Positions 47,485 to 56,844 of a stretch of 64,000 nucleotides of DNA are shown piece by piece. The stretch covers positions 1-64,000 of the forward strand of contig ONEZ01000013.1 in the NCBI GenBank assembly GCA_900316995.1. The letters are read 5' to 3'. The notes beneath the pieces were generated by a model. The model saw only the letters and a program-made list of their open reading frames with translations, searched no databases and had not been told where the DNA came from. The translations under genes were made by a program, and so were the position numbers. Position 1 is the stretch's first letter; every line of letters begins with the position of its first letter. This stretch comes from an uncultured Bacteroidales bacterium (GTDB taxonomy: Bacteria; Bacteroidota; Bacteroidia; Bacteroidales; Paludibacteraceae).

Positions 47485-47582
47485 TTGACAGTTAAGAGTT
47501 AAGAGTTAAAAGTTAACGTCATCCTGAGTGAAACGAAGGATCTCACGATTCACAGGTTCACCGATTAAACGATTAAACAATA
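47482..47582. repeat. Composite A-C-B repeat between atpB and atpE
   Basis: In order: A units AGTTGACAGTTAAGAGTTAA and more (47482-47514), C unit CGTCATCCTGAGTGAAACGA, AGGATCTCA (47517-47544), and B units CGATTCAC, TTCACCGATTAAACGATT (47544-47579). The same order recurs at 63380-63522. It lies inside the ATP synthase operon, 19 bases before the atpE start. Confidence 0.7.
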
Positions 47583-47598
47583 TACATCAAATATTTAA

Positions 47599-47856
<258 letters not shown>

Positions 47857-47869
47857 TACCACCCCATAC

Positions 47870-47909
47870 GCCTTATCGGATTCTCCGAGCGGGAATCCGA
47901 AAGGCTTTT
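47870..47909 (+). terminator. Hairpin with short T-run between atpE and atpF
   Basis: GCCTTATCGGATTC (47870-47883) pairs with GAATCCGAAAGGC (47893-47905), one bulged base, loop of 9, followed by TTTT. It lies inside the operon, 13 bases after the atpE stop. It could be a leaky terminator or a 3' stabiliser that raises c-subunit expression; the sequence alone cannot tell. Confidence 0.6.
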
Positions 47910-47970
47910 ACGGGAGGCTTAATGCAAAATGAGGGGAGACCCTAATGTTTACTAAAAAAAATTTAAGTTT

Positions 47971-48477
47971 ATGAATCTTTTCCTACCCGAAGCAGGATTG
48001 GTTATCTGGATGCTTATTGCGTTCAGCATACTGTTCTTTGTACTTGCCAAATTTGCTTGGCCGGTAATCCTGAAATCGGTAAGTGCGCGTCAGGAACATA
48101 TAGCTGAATCACTGCGCAAGGCAGATGAGGCTGTTAAGACGTTGGAATCCTTGGAGGCCAAAGGGAATCAGATTATTGCTGCAGCTCAGGCTGAACAGCT
48201 TAAAATGGTTAAGGAGACAAAAGAACTTAACAACAAGATGATTTCTGAGGCAAAGGCTAAAGCAGAAGCAGAGGCCGCCAGAATCATAGAGGAAGCCAAC
48301 GAGCAAATCAGACGTGAGAGAGAGAATGCAATTAAAGAGTTGAGAAAAGAGGTTGCATCCATGTCAATAGATATAGCAGAAAAGGTACTCCAGAGCGAAC
48401 TTGCCAACAAGAAAGCCCAGGGTGACTATATAGACAGACTGCTGACATCTATGGAGAAGGATACTCCTGCAAGCTAA
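47971..48477 (+). CDS. atpF: ATP synthase Fo subunit b
   Basis: A 168-residue stator subunit: one N-terminal membrane helix (GLVIWMLIAFSILFFVLAKF), then a long charged amphipathic helix (SEAKAKAEAEAARIIEEANE), the dimeric stalk that binds delta. It lies 114 bases after atpE, the largest clean gap in the operon, and 7 bases before atpH. Confidence 0.94.
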   Translation: MNLFLPEAGLVIWMLIAFSILFFVLAKFAWPVILKSVSARQEHIAESLRKADEAVKTLESLEAKGNQIIAAAQAEQLKMVKETKELNNKMISEAKAKAEAEAARIIEEANEQIRRERENAIKELRKEVASMSIDIAEKVLQSELANKKAQGDYIDRLLTSMEKDTPAS

Positions 48478-48484
48478 ACGGCTT

Positions 48485-49024
48485 ATGAACAGCGGAATAA
48501 TATCTACAAGGTACGCCCGTGCGCTTCTTATGAGTGCGAAAGAGAATAAGAGCGCAGATAAGGTTTATGCTGAGATGGCTGCCATGGGTGTGGCGTTTGG
48601 AGCCTACCCTGAAATTAAGGCGATGCTATCATCGCCCACTGTCACCCCAAGTGAAAAATGCGAGCTACTTATGGCAGTTGCAGGCAGCAAGGCGAGCAAA
48701 GAGACTCAGAAATTCATATCATTTGTAGTGAATGAGGGGCGTGAGGATTACATGCCGGCTATAGCACGCATGTATGAACAGATTTACCGCAAGGAGAACA
48801 ATATAGTTATCAGCACACTAACAAGTGCTGCGGAGCTCCCTGAGAGTTCTGTGGAATCAATTAAGAAATTCATAGCAAAACTTAGCGGTTCTAAGAATGT
48901 AGAGGTCAGGACTACAATTGACAGCTCCATCATAGGCGGCTTTTTGCTTGATATAGATAGCAGCCGTTTGGATGCAAGTATAAAAGGACAATTAAACCAG
49001 TTAAAATATTATGCCGGACATTAA
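48485..49024 (+). CDS. atpH: ATP synthase F1 subunit delta
   Basis: A 179-residue delta subunit: [15 protein letters not shown] at the start and [20 protein letters not shown] at the end are the family's conserved blocks. It joins the stator b to the alpha subunits. It overlaps atpA by 14 bases. Confidence 0.94.
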   Translation: MNSGIISTRYARALLMSAKENKSADKVYAEMAAMGVAFGAYPEIKAMLSSPTVTPSEKCELLMAVAGSKASKETQKFISFVVNEGREDYMPAIARMYEQIYRKENNIVISTLTSAAELPESSVESIKKFIAKLSGSKNVEVRTTIDSSIIGGFLLDIDSSRLDASIKGQLNQLKYYAGH

Positions 49025-50594
49025 ACCAAGTGAAATATCAAGTGTTCTGAAACAGAAACTTGACGGTTTCAAAAACAAATTAGAATTTGAGGAGATTGGC
49101 AAAGTTCTTCAAGTAAGTGATGGTGTGGCACGTGTTTTCGGTCTCAACAATGTTCAAGCTAATGAGCTTGTGGAGTTTGAGGGCGGTATAATGGGTATAG
49201 TGCAGAACCTTGAGGAGGACAATGTGGGTATAGTTCTTTTGGGTGCTACTTCTGCCATAAAAGAGGGCTTCACTGTTAAGAGAACAAAACGTATCGCCTC
49301 TATTATGGCAACAGAAGGTATGCTTGGTCGTGTTATAAACACAATTGGCGAGCCTATTGACGGCAAGGGACCTATTGAAGGCAAGGCATACGAGATGCCT
49401 CTCGAGCGCAAGGCTCCAGGTGTACTCTTCCGCCAGCCGGTAAACGAACCATTGCAAACAGGTCTTAAAGCCATTGACGCCATGATTCCAATAGGACGTG
49501 GTCAGCGAGAGCTTATTATTGGTGACCGTCAGACCGGTAAGACTGCTATTGCACTTGACACAATCATTAACCAAAAGCAGAATTATGAGAATGGAGACCC
49601 TATATACTGTATCTATGTTGGTATAGGTCAGAAGGGATCCACTATAGCAAACCTGGTGCAGACCCTTGAGAAGTATGACGCCATGAAATATACTATTGTG
49701 GTTTCTGCCACTGCGTCAGATCCTGCCGCCATGCAATACTATGCCCCATACGCTGGCGTTGCTATTGCCGAATACTTTAGAGACACTGGGCGTCATGCAC
49801 TTATTATCTATGATGACTTGTCAAAGCAAGCGGTAGCATACCGTGAGGTTTCTCTTATCCTGCGTCGTCCACCTGGACGTGAGGCTTATCCTGGTGATAT
49901 ATTCTACCTGCACTCAAGACTTCTTGAGCGTGCTGCAAAGATTATTGCCAATGATAATGTGGCCCGCAAGATGAATGACATACCAGACTCTATCAAGGAT
50001 ATTGTCAAGGGAGGCGGTTCAATAACCGCACTACCAATCATTGAGACTCAGGCAGGTGACGTATCTGCATATATTCCAACCAACGTAATTTCTATTACAG
50101 ACGGTCAGATATTCCTTGAGTCAGGCCTGTTCCATGCAGGTGTGCGTCCTGCTATCAACGTAGGTATTTCAGTATCACGTGTAGGTGGTAACGCACAGAT
50201 TAAATCAATGAAGAAAGTTGCTGGTACTCTGAAACTTGACCAAGCGCAGTATCGTGAGTTGGAGTCTTTCAGCAAGTTTGGTTCAGATCTTGACCAAACT
50301 ACAGTTGCAATCCTTGATAAAGGTAAAAAGAATGTTGAGATACTTAAACAGCCACAATACTCACCGCTCAACACAGAGGAGCAGATTGCAATAATATTCT
50401 GCGGCACAAACGGACTTCTCAGCGATGTTCCTGAAAATAAGGTTGCTGATTTTGAGAAGAGGTTCCTTGAGTTACTATCTGTAAAGCACAGGACCGACGT
50501 ACTTGATGTGCTCAAGGCTGGTAAGATTGACGACACCGTAACAGAGATTCTAAAAACAGAGGCATTGAATCTGGCAAAAAGCTATAAAGAATAA
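49011..50594 (+). CDS. atpA: ATP synthase F1 subunit alpha
   Basis: A 527-residue non-catalytic nucleotide-binding subunit: [19 protein letters not shown] (P-loop), [20 protein letters not shown], and the alpha-specific [20 protein letters not shown] with the arginine finger in [10 protein letters not shown]. Start ATG 49011 inside the atpH end; stop overlaps the atpG start by 1 base. Confidence 0.97.
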   Translation: MPDIKPSEISSVLKQKLDGFKNKLEFEEIGKVLQVSDGVARVFGLNNVQANELVEFEGGIMGIVQNLEEDNVGIVLLGATSAIKEGFTVKRTKRIASIMATEGMLGRVINTIGEPIDGKGPIEGKAYEMPLERKAPGVLFRQPVNEPLQTGLKAIDAMIPIGRGQRELIIGDRQTGKTAIALDTIINQKQNYENGDPIYCIYVGIGQKGSTIANLVQTLEKYDAMKYTIVVSATASDPAAMQYYAPYAGVAIAEYFRDTGRHALIIYDDLSKQAVAYREVSLILRRPPGREAYPGDIFYLHSRLLERAAKIIANDNVARKMNDIPDSIKDIVKGGGSITALPIIETQAGDVSAYIPTNVISITDGQIFLESGLFHAGVRPAINVGISVSRVGGNAQIKSMKKVAGTLKLDQAQYRELESFSKFGSDLDQTTVAILDKGKKNVEILKQPQYSPLNTEEQIAIIFCGTNGLLSDVPENKVADFEKRFLELLSVKHRTDVLDVLKAGKIDDTVTEILKTEALNLAKSYKE

Positions 50595-51475
50595 TGGCAT
50601 CACTTAAGGAAATACGTGCAAGAATAGGCTCGGTAACCTCAACATTAAAGATTACCTCCGCCATGAAGATGGTATCTGCCGCTAAACTGCATAAAGCGGA
50701 AGAGCGTACTTTGAGCACTGTTCCGTACAAGAACAAACTTACAGAGGTTCTTGCAAGATATTTGGATTCTATAGAGGATGAGAACTATAAAGTTTCATTA
50801 TCTGTTGAACGCGAGGTAAAAAAAGTGCTATTAGTACCTATCGCCTCAAGTTCAGGCCTATGCGGTGCATTCAACTCAAACATATCAAAGTTGCTGAAAA
50901 AGAAGGTTATTGAGCATCAAGAGGCTGGGCATAGTGTTATTGTTATGCCTGTGGGCAAGAAGATTGCAGACTCATTAAAGTTCACACTGAGAGGCTTGAA
51001 TGTTGAGACTGACTTTAGCAACATAAGTATCTGCGAAAAGCCTAACTACAACGTGGCAAGTCAGGTGGCTGAAGCGCTTACTGAAGATTTTACTAAAGGT
51101 AAATTTGACAGAGTGGAGCTACTTTATAACCACTTTAAGAACACAGGAACACAGATTCCTACAGAAGATCAGTTCCTGCCGTTGCCTAAAATTGAGGCTA
51201 AGGGCAATACAAACAGACTCTATTTTGTAGAGCCAGACGCCAAGACTTTTGTAGAGAATCTGGTACCAATAGTAGTAAAACTTATGTTCTACGCCACATT
51301 GCTTGACTCATCAACTGCAGAGTTTGGAGCACGAACAACAGCAATGCAGATTGCATCTGATAATGCAGAAACACTGCTTGGTGAAATTACCCAGCTGTTT
51401 AACCGTTTACGTCAGGAGTCTATTACAACAGATCTTATTGATGTTGTTGGCGGCGCAGAAGCACAAAGGAACTGA
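50594..51475 (+). CDS. atpG: ATP synthase F1 subunit gamma
   Basis: A 293-residue central-shaft subunit: N-terminal helix (IRARIGSVTSTLKITSAMKM) and C-terminal helix (EFGARTTAMQIASDNAETLL), with SSGLCGAFNSNISK in the core. Last gene of the operon; a terminator follows 38 bases later. Confidence 0.95.
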   Translation: MASLKEIRARIGSVTSTLKITSAMKMVSAAKLHKAEERTLSTVPYKNKLTEVLARYLDSIEDENYKVSLSVEREVKKVLLVPIASSSGLCGAFNSNISKLLKKKVIEHQEAGHSVIVMPVGKKIADSLKFTLRGLNVETDFSNISICEKPNYNVASQVAEALTEDFTKGKFDRVELLYNHFKNTGTQIPTEDQFLPLPKIEAKGNTNRLYFVEPDAKTFVENLVPIVVKLMFYATLLDSSTAEFGARTTAMQIASDNAETLLGEITQLFNRLRQESITTDLIDVVGGAEAQRN

Positions 51476-51513
51476 TAACGGAATAGAGTTTTTAACATTT
51501 CAAACATTAAAAG

Positions 51514-51537
51514 CACGGATTTTTTCCGTGTTTTTTT
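51514..51537 (+). terminator. Terminator of the ATP synthase operon
   Basis: CACGGA (51514-51519) and TCCGTG (51525-51530), loop TTTTT, followed by seven T. The flanking A- and T-runs can extend the stem. Its T-run also forms the -33 box of the sigma-factor promoter. Confidence 0.85.
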
Positions 51538-51565
51538 GTTATTAGTCAAAAGTTTTCTATATTTG
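51534..51565 (+). promoter_or_regulatory. Promoter of the ECF sigma factor gene
   Basis: TTTTG (51534-51538) and TATATTTG (51558-51565) with a 19-base spacer. The -33 box lies in the T-run of the preceding terminator. Leader about 78 bases. Confidence 0.65.
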
Positions 51566-51647
51566 CAACCTGATGAATCAGTATTAACCCTAAAAACAAA
51601 AGCCTATAAGTCAAAGACCTTTACTTCTAATAAAACAATTGTAAAGA

Positions 51648-52232
51648 ATGACATTATTCAAACAGATGTCTGATGAGGAGTTGGTAAAACTCTATGCAGA
51701 CGGAAACAATGAGGCGTTTGGTCACCTTCTCTTAAGGCACAAAGACTATATATTCTCGCATATATACTCATACGTAAAAGACGAGGATGATAGTAATGAT
51801 ATTTTTCAGGAAACCTTTATAAAAGTCATAACCTGTATCCGCAACCGCACTTATAATGAAGAGGGCAAATTCCGTTATTGGGTTATGCGTATTGCGCATA
51901 ACATGGTGATGGATTATATGCGAGCCAATGCAAGCAAAAACACAGTATCTGCTGAGAATGAAGACTTTACCCTTCTAAATAACAAAGATGTCAGCGATGG
52001 CAGCATTGAGGATTTCATTATTTCAAGCCAAACAGAGAACCAACTTTTAGGGCTTGTAAAGTACTTGCCTGAAAACCAACGTCAGATAGTTTATATGAGG
52101 TTCTATGAAGACAAGAGTTTTAAGGAGATCTCTGAGCAGCTTGGTTGCAGTATAAACACATCGCTGGGAAGAATGCGCTACGCCATACTTAACATGCGTA
52201 AAATGGCAAAGGAAAAAAATTACATAGGCTGA
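51648..52232 (+). CDS. ECF-type RNA polymerase sigma-70 factor
   Basis: A 194-residue sigma factor with region 2 (EAFGHLLLRHKDYIFSHIYS, DIFQETFIKVITCIR, FRYWVMRIAHNMVMDYMRAN) and region 4 (LPENQRQIVYMRFYEDKSFK, EISEQLGCSINTSLGRMRYA). No anti-sigma gene follows; instead there is a 58-residue small protein. ATG 51648 or 51666 (MSDEELVKLY) could be the start. Confidence 0.9.
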   Translation: MTLFKQMSDEELVKLYADGNNEAFGHLLLRHKDYIFSHIYSYVKDEDDSNDIFQETFIKVITCIRNRTYNEEGKFRYWVMRIAHNMVMDYMRANASKNTVSAENEDFTLLNNKDVSDGSIEDFIISSQTENQLLGLVKYLPENQRQIVYMRFYEDKSFKEISEQLGCSINTSLGRMRYAILNMRKMAKEKNYIG

Positions 52233-52304
52233 CACAATATTTTGCACAAGTGGATAGTTTTATAGTAAAAGACAATTGATTTAACTGTCAATTAATAACT
52301 GCCT

Positions 52305-52481
52305 ATGCAAAAACACTACTCACACAACACATCTTTTACTGATTTTAACGGAACAGGCTTGCCATTGCACTCCCCACGTCAAAGTACTATTAACGCTATT
52401 TTGCAATATGCTGAAATTTATCCTGTAAAAGGTATGCAATATGACGGAAATTTGACGTACCTTTATGACTTGAAAAATTAA
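52305..52481 (+). CDS. Small conserved-looking protein after the sigma factor
   Basis: A 58-residue protein from ATG 52305 to TAA 52479-52481: it begins MQKHYSHNTSF, then GTGLPLHSPRQSTINAILQY and AEIYPVKGM. A GTGLP...TI..L..YA.IY pattern is familiar from tiny Bacteroidales proteins downstream of sigma factors. It lies 72 bases after the sigma gene and 11 before rpe, all on one strand. Possibly a small regulator of the sigma factor; there is no direct evidence. Confidence 0.6.
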   Translation: MQKHYSHNTSFTDFNGTGLPLHSPRQSTINAILQYAEIYPVKGMQYDGNLTYLYDLKN

Positions 52482-52492
52482 AGCCTGAATTT

Positions 52493-53140
52493 ATGAGTCT
52501 GGTATCACCGTCTCTGCTGTCAGCTGACTTCGCTCATCTGGCTTCAGACATTGAAATGATTAACCATAGTGAGGCGGACATGCTCCACCTTGACATTATG
52601 GACGGAGTTTTTGTGCCTAACATCTCTTTTGGTTTCCCTGTTATTGAATCCTTCAAGAATATGTGCAATAAGCCGCTTGACGTACATCTCATGATAGTGG
52701 AGCCTGACAAATTCATTGAGAATTTTGCCAAAGTGGGTGCGGAATACATAAATGTACACTATGAAGCTTGCACACACCTGCATCGCACTATACAAAAGAT
52801 TAAAGCCACAGGCGCCAAGGCCGCGGTTACGCTTAATCCGCATACTCCGGTTTGTCTGCTTGAGGATATAGTAAGCGATGTGGACATGGTTCTGTTAATG
52901 TCTGTAAACCCAGGCTACGGTGGTCAGAAGTTTATAGAGAACACTCTAAGCAAGACCCGCCAGCTGCGTGAACTTATTGAACGTAAGAATGCACACGCAC
53001 TCATTGAGATAGACGGTGGCGTAAACCTTGAAACTGGCAAGAAACTTATGGAGTGTGGTGCTGACATTCTGGTGGCAGGTAACTTTGTATTCAAATCACA
53101 GAATCCTATAGAAACTATTAAGAGCCTAAAGGCACTTTAA
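52493..53140 (+). CDS. rpe: Ribulose-phosphate 3-epimerase
   Basis: A 215-residue TIM barrel converting ribulose 5-phosphate to xylulose 5-phosphate. Seen: VSPSLLSADFAHLASDI, LHLDIMDGVFVPNISFG (metal and catalytic residues), DVHLMIVEPDKFI, MSVNPGYGGQKFIENTL and EIDGGVNLETG. Full length. Its stop overlaps the ComEC start by 1 base. Confidence 0.95.
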   Translation: MSLVSPSLLSADFAHLASDIEMINHSEADMLHLDIMDGVFVPNISFGFPVIESFKNMCNKPLDVHLMIVEPDKFIENFAKVGAEYINVHYEACTHLHRTIQKIKATGAKAAVTLNPHTPVCLLEDIVSDVDMVLLMSVNPGYGGQKFIENTLSKTRQLRELIERKNAHALIEIDGGVNLETGKKLMECGADILVAGNFVFKSQNPIETIKSLKAL

Positions 53141-54459
53141 TGAACGTTCACCAAATACCGTTCATACGGCTACTGTTGCCGTACATTGCGGGTATAATAA
53201 TAGCGTGGTGCACAATCAGCTACACCATCGCTATTTTTGTATCAGCTCTGTCAGCGTGTGTATGGATAGCAGACCTACTCTACTTTAGCCACAAAGGGTA
53301 CAATATGCGTCATATACAGGGCATCTGCATAACACTTCTTTTTATAGCTGTTGGAATAACATCCTATAACCTTGCGCTACCAGCAGGGCTGCAAGAGAAA
53401 AAGTGTCTGACATCTTATCAGGTATATCAATTCTACAAAACAAACAACACCCCCACTTTACTTGAGACCAAGGCATTAGAGATACGAGAGAGCCTTATTG
53501 ACATTTACAAAAAACACACCTCAGAGGCCAACACAGGCATAATATCAGCAATTACGTTAGGTAAAAAAGATGGTATTGACCGTGAGACAAAACAGCTTTT
53601 TTCAATGTCAGGAGGTTCGCATGTGCTGGCTGTAAGCGGGCTTCACGTGGGCATCATCTACATGATTATGCTTTGGCTCACGGCACTTATTCCAAGAAGA
53701 CGCATGACAATCATAATTTCCCACACCATTACCATCCTGTGTCTTTGGATATACGCTTTTATCTGCGGACTGCCGGCCAGTGTGGTACGCTCTGCTCTTA
53801 TGTTCAGTCTAATGTCGGTGGCTGTTATTATAGAGCGCAATAATGTTAGCTTGAATGCGGTCTTTGCATCGGCGTTTATAATGCTCATGTACAAACCTTT
53901 ATATCTGTTTGACGTGGGATTCCAGCTAAGCTACGCAGCAGTTATAAGCATTATGCTCTTTTACCCCAAACTACACTCTGTGCTGACTCTTAAAAACAGG
54001 CTTCTGAGTGTGGCATGGAGTATGATTTGCGTTTCAATTGCGGCACAGATTGGCACGCTTCCTCTTACCGTTTACTATTTTCACCAAATACCAACATACA
54101 GTCTGCTCACAAACTTTTTAGTGATTCCAGCTGCATTTCTAATCATATACCTTTCAGCTTCCATGCTAATTATGAACCAATTACATATCATTCCAGAACT
54201 TATAGGGAAGGCGGCTGACACAGTAACAAGTTTTTTGCGCATGGGTGTGGATTACATTGTGAGCCTACCCTACTCTGTAATTGACGGGCTGAGGATAGAC
54301 GGATGGCTTGTTTTAGGAATATTTGCCGCCATACTCTCTTTTTACGCTTTTACTGAAAGCCGCAAAGCCAGAGAACTAATATTATCTCTTTCAATAGTAG
54401 CAATTTTGCAGTGTATTGATATATTGATTCAAATAAAATTCGTAACTTTGCTTGTTTGA
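53140..54459 (+). CDS. Reduced ComEC/Rec2-family membrane protein
   Basis: A 439-residue protein, well short of the 650-800 usual for ComEC. It has the first membrane helices, then only about 60 residues before the Competence domain (IISAITLGKKDGIDRETKQL, MSGGSHVLAVSGLHVGIIYM, LPASVVRSALMFSLMSVAVI). The OB-fold (DUF4131) domain seems to be missing and there is no C-terminal metallo-beta-lactamase domain. The frame is intact and the channel core conserved. It may still carry DNA across the inner membrane. Confidence 0.85.
   Translation: MNVHQIPFIRLLLPYIAGIIIAWCTISYTIAIFVSALSACVWIADLLYFSHKGYNMRHIQGICITLLFIAVGITSYNLALPAGLQEKKCLTSYQVYQFYKTNNTPTLLETKALEIRESLIDIYKKHTSEANTGIISAITLGKKDGIDRETKQLFSMSGGSHVLAVSGLHVGIIYMIMLWLTALIPRRRMTIIISHTITILCLWIYAFICGLPASVVRSALMFSLMSVAVIIERNNVSLNAVFASAFIMLMYKPLYLFDVGFQLSYAAVISIMLFYPKLHSVLTLKNRLLSVAWSMICVSIAAQIGTLPLTVYYFHQIPTYSLLTNFLVIPAAFLIIYLSASMLIMNQLHIIPELIGKAADTVTSFLRMGVDYIVSLPYSVIDGLRIDGWLVLGIFAAILSFYAFTESRKARELILSLSIVAILQCIDILIQIKFVTLLV
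54443..54450 (+). promoter_or_regulatory. Possible -7 element before the DHH gene, inside comEC
   Basis: TAACTTTG within the last codons of the ComEC gene, 28 bases before ATG 54478. A TTG 16 bases upstream is closer than usual. Confidence 0.35.
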
Positions 54460-54477
54460 AAGATATAAGCATTGCCT

Positions 54478-55524
54478 ATGATTACAAAAGTTATACCCGA
54501 AGAGAGCATAGTTGAAACTATGAATCTTATTAATAAGGCCGGCAAGATTGTAATAGTTGCTCACAAAAGGCCGGACGGCGATGCGGTTGGTTCATCGCTT
54601 GCTTTGTATCACTTTTTGTATTCACAGGAGAAAGAGACAACTATAATACTTCCAGACGGCATTCCAGATTACCTGCAGTGCCTGCCTTGCGCTAAAGAGA
54701 TTCTCAACTACGAGACTCAAGAGGCGGATGCAAGAAAGGCGATTAGCGAGTGTAACCTTATCTTTTGTCTTGATTTTAATGACATTAGCCGTATTGGGGA
54801 GCTTGCAGGTCCTATAGGTGAAAGCACTGTGCCTAAAGTTATGCTTGACCATCATCTTCATAACAGTGGCTTCTGCGATGTAACCATTTCACACCCTGAG
54901 ATAGCCTCCACAAGCGAGCTTGTATTCCGCCTTATATGCAGAATGGGCTATTTCACAGAGATGTCATTAGAGAGTGCTGAGTGTATTTGCGCAGGCATGC
55001 TTACAGATACAGGTGGATTAACATATAATGCGAACAGCCCGGAGATTTACTCCATAATATGTGAGCTGCTTAGAAAGGGTGTTGACAAAGACGCTCTTAC
55101 AAGGCGCCTGTTTGACAACTACTCAGAGAGCAGGATGAGGCTTATGGGCTACCTGATGTACAAGAAGATGCAGGTGATGAAAGAGTATCAAACCGCCATA
55201 CTCACCCTTTCATACGATGAGATGCTAAAATTCAACTACAAACCTGGCGACAGTGAAGGTTTTGTGAATATGCCGCTCACTATTGGCGATGTTATTTGCA
55301 GCATTTTCATCAAAGAGGAGCGTGGTGTTATGAAACTCTCATTCCGCTCACAAGGTAACTTTAACGTGAGCAAAATGGCCTCAGACCTGTTTGGCGGTGG
55401 CGGTCATTTTAACGCATCAGGAGCGGAAAGCAAGCTCAGTATGGAAGAAACAGTTAAGATAGTGAAAGAAGCTTTACCAAAGTATTACGGAGAGTATAGT
55501 GGAGAGTTGAGAATTGAGAGTTGA
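54478..55524 (+). CDS. DHH-family phosphoesterase, NrnA-like
   Basis: A 348-residue bifunctional-type oligoribonuclease/PAP phosphatase. DHH domain: VAHKRPDGDAVGSSLALYHF, FCLDFNDISRIG and VMLDHHLHN; DHHA1 domain: GDSEGFVNMPL and FGGGGHFNASGAE. It degrades short RNAs, 3'-phosphoadenosine 5'-phosphate or pGpG. ATG 54478 (MITKVIPEES) preferred to the TTG two codons earlier. Its last residues (ELRIES) and stop lie in repeat A-like DNA. Confidence 0.9.
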   Translation: MITKVIPEESIVETMNLINKAGKIVIVAHKRPDGDAVGSSLALYHFLYSQEKETTIILPDGIPDYLQCLPCAKEILNYETQEADARKAISECNLIFCLDFNDISRIGELAGPIGESTVPKVMLDHHLHNSGFCDVTISHPEIASTSELVFRLICRMGYFTEMSLESAECICAGMLTDTGGLTYNANSPEIYSIICELLRKGVDKDALTRRLFDNYSESRMRLMGYLMYKKMQVMKEYQTAILTLSYDEMLKFNYKPGDSEGFVNMPLTIGDVICSIFIKEERGVMKLSFRSQGNFNVSKMASDLFGGGGHFNASGAESKLSMEETVKIVKEALPKYYGEYSGELRIES

Positions 55525-55615
55525 ATTACGCAGCAAGCGAGAGCAGAAGTGAAACTTGTTTCAATTATGCCGAGCGAAGCAAGTAATCACAGAACAGCGA
55601 AGCTGTGACGTAAAA
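55499..55615. repeat. Repeat A units and a hairpin-rich island between DHH and apgM
   Basis: GAGAGTTGAGAATTGAGAGT forms the end of the DHH gene. Then follow a palindrome TGAAACTTGTTTCA (55550-55563) and CACAG...CTGTG around GAACAGCGAAG (55589-55608), with GCGAAGC motifs like those at 17855. It ends about 17 bases before ATG 55633. Confidence 0.5.
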
Positions 55616-55632
55616 TTGAAAATTGAAAGTCA

Positions 55633-56844
55633 ATGAAACACATTATCATTTTAGGAGACGGAATGGCAGATGAGCCTATTGAAAGTTTAGGCGGAAAAAC
55701 TGTAATAGAGGCGGCAAAAACGCCGTATATGGATATGCTTGCAAAAAACGGCAGGTGTGGAATGTTTGCAACAGTGCCTAAAGGGTTTAAGCCAGGCAGT
55801 GAGATTGCAAACATGGAAGTTCTGGGCTACAGCGTGGCACAGTGCTTTGAGGGCAGAGGTTCACTTGAGGCGGCAAGCATGGGTGTGGACATCAACCCTA
55901 ACGAAATGGCCATGAGGTGCAATATAATTTGCATCGCTGATGAGAAGATAAAGAACCACTCGGCGGGTCACATCTCTAATGAGGAGGCAAAAGAGATTAT
56001 TGACTTCCTGCAGCAAAAGCTCGGCGATGACACGTTTACTTTCCACAACGGAATTTCATACCGTCATCTTTTAATAATGAAGGGCGGTGACAAGCGAATA
56101 ATCTGCACCCCGCCTCACGATGTTCCGGGCACCCCGTTCCGCAGCGTAATGGTTAAAGCAGCCGTTCCAGAAGCGGAAGAGACCGCCCGCAAGCTCAATG
56201 AGCTGACACTAAAAAGCCAGGAGTTGCTAAAAAATCATCCTGTCAACCTTAAACGTATGGCAGAGGGTAAAGATCCGGCAAACAGCATCTGGGTATGGTC
56301 TCCAGGATACAAGCCAAGCATGCAGACATTGGCGCAAAAATTTGGAATTAAGAGCGGCTCCGTAATATCGGCTGTTGACCTTATTAAGGGAATTGGCGTT
56401 TATGCAGGGCTGAAAAACATAGATGTGGAGGGTGCTACAGGTCTATATGACACTAACTATGAGGGTAAGGCACAGGCTGCTATTGACGCCCTTAAAAACG
56501 GTGATGATTTTGTATTTCTTCACGTGGAGGCAAGCGATGAGGCTGGGCATGAGGGTAATGTGGACCTTAAGGTTAAGACAGTTGAGTATCTTGACAGAAG
56601 AATCATAGGCCCCATATATGAAGCAGTAAAAAATTGGGAAGAACCAGTAGCCATTGCAGTTCTACCAGACCACCCTACTCCATGTGCAATAAAAACACAT
56701 ACGGCAAACCCAATCCCGTTCCTGATATATTATCCTGGAATAGAAGCAGATGCCACCCAATGTTACAGTGAGAAAGAGGCTGCCTCCAAAGGAGGGTACG
56801 GACTGATTAAAGGCGATGAGTTTATGAGAATCTTATTCAGTTGA
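55633..56844 (+). CDS. Cofactor-independent phosphoglycerate mutase-like protein, putative homoserine kinase
   Basis: A 403-residue alkaline-phosphatase-superfamily protein: HIIILGDGMADEPIESLGGK, GSEIANMEVLGY, GLYDTNYEGKAQAAIDAL and VLPDHPTPCAI with metal ligands. This is the ApgM/TIGR02535 group, proposed to be the homoserine kinase where thrB is missing, because it often lies between thrA and thrC. Here thrC follows directly. Enzyme activity is inferred from context. Its TGA stop is the first unit of a repeat A array. Confidence 0.85.
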   Translation: MKHIIILGDGMADEPIESLGGKTVIEAAKTPYMDMLAKNGRCGMFATVPKGFKPGSEIANMEVLGYSVAQCFEGRGSLEAASMGVDINPNEMAMRCNIICIADEKIKNHSAGHISNEEAKEIIDFLQQKLGDDTFTFHNGISYRHLLIMKGGDKRIICTPPHDVPGTPFRSVMVKAAVPEAEETARKLNELTLKSQELLKNHPVNLKRMAEGKDPANSIWVWSPGYKPSMQTLAQKFGIKSGSVISAVDLIKGIGVYAGLKNIDVEGATGLYDTNYEGKAQAAIDALKNGDDFVFLHVEASDEAGHEGNVDLKVKTVEYLDRRIIGPIYEAVKNWEEPVAIAVLPDHPTPCAIKTHTANPIPFLIYYPGIEADATQCYSEKEAASKGGYGLIKGDEFMRILFS

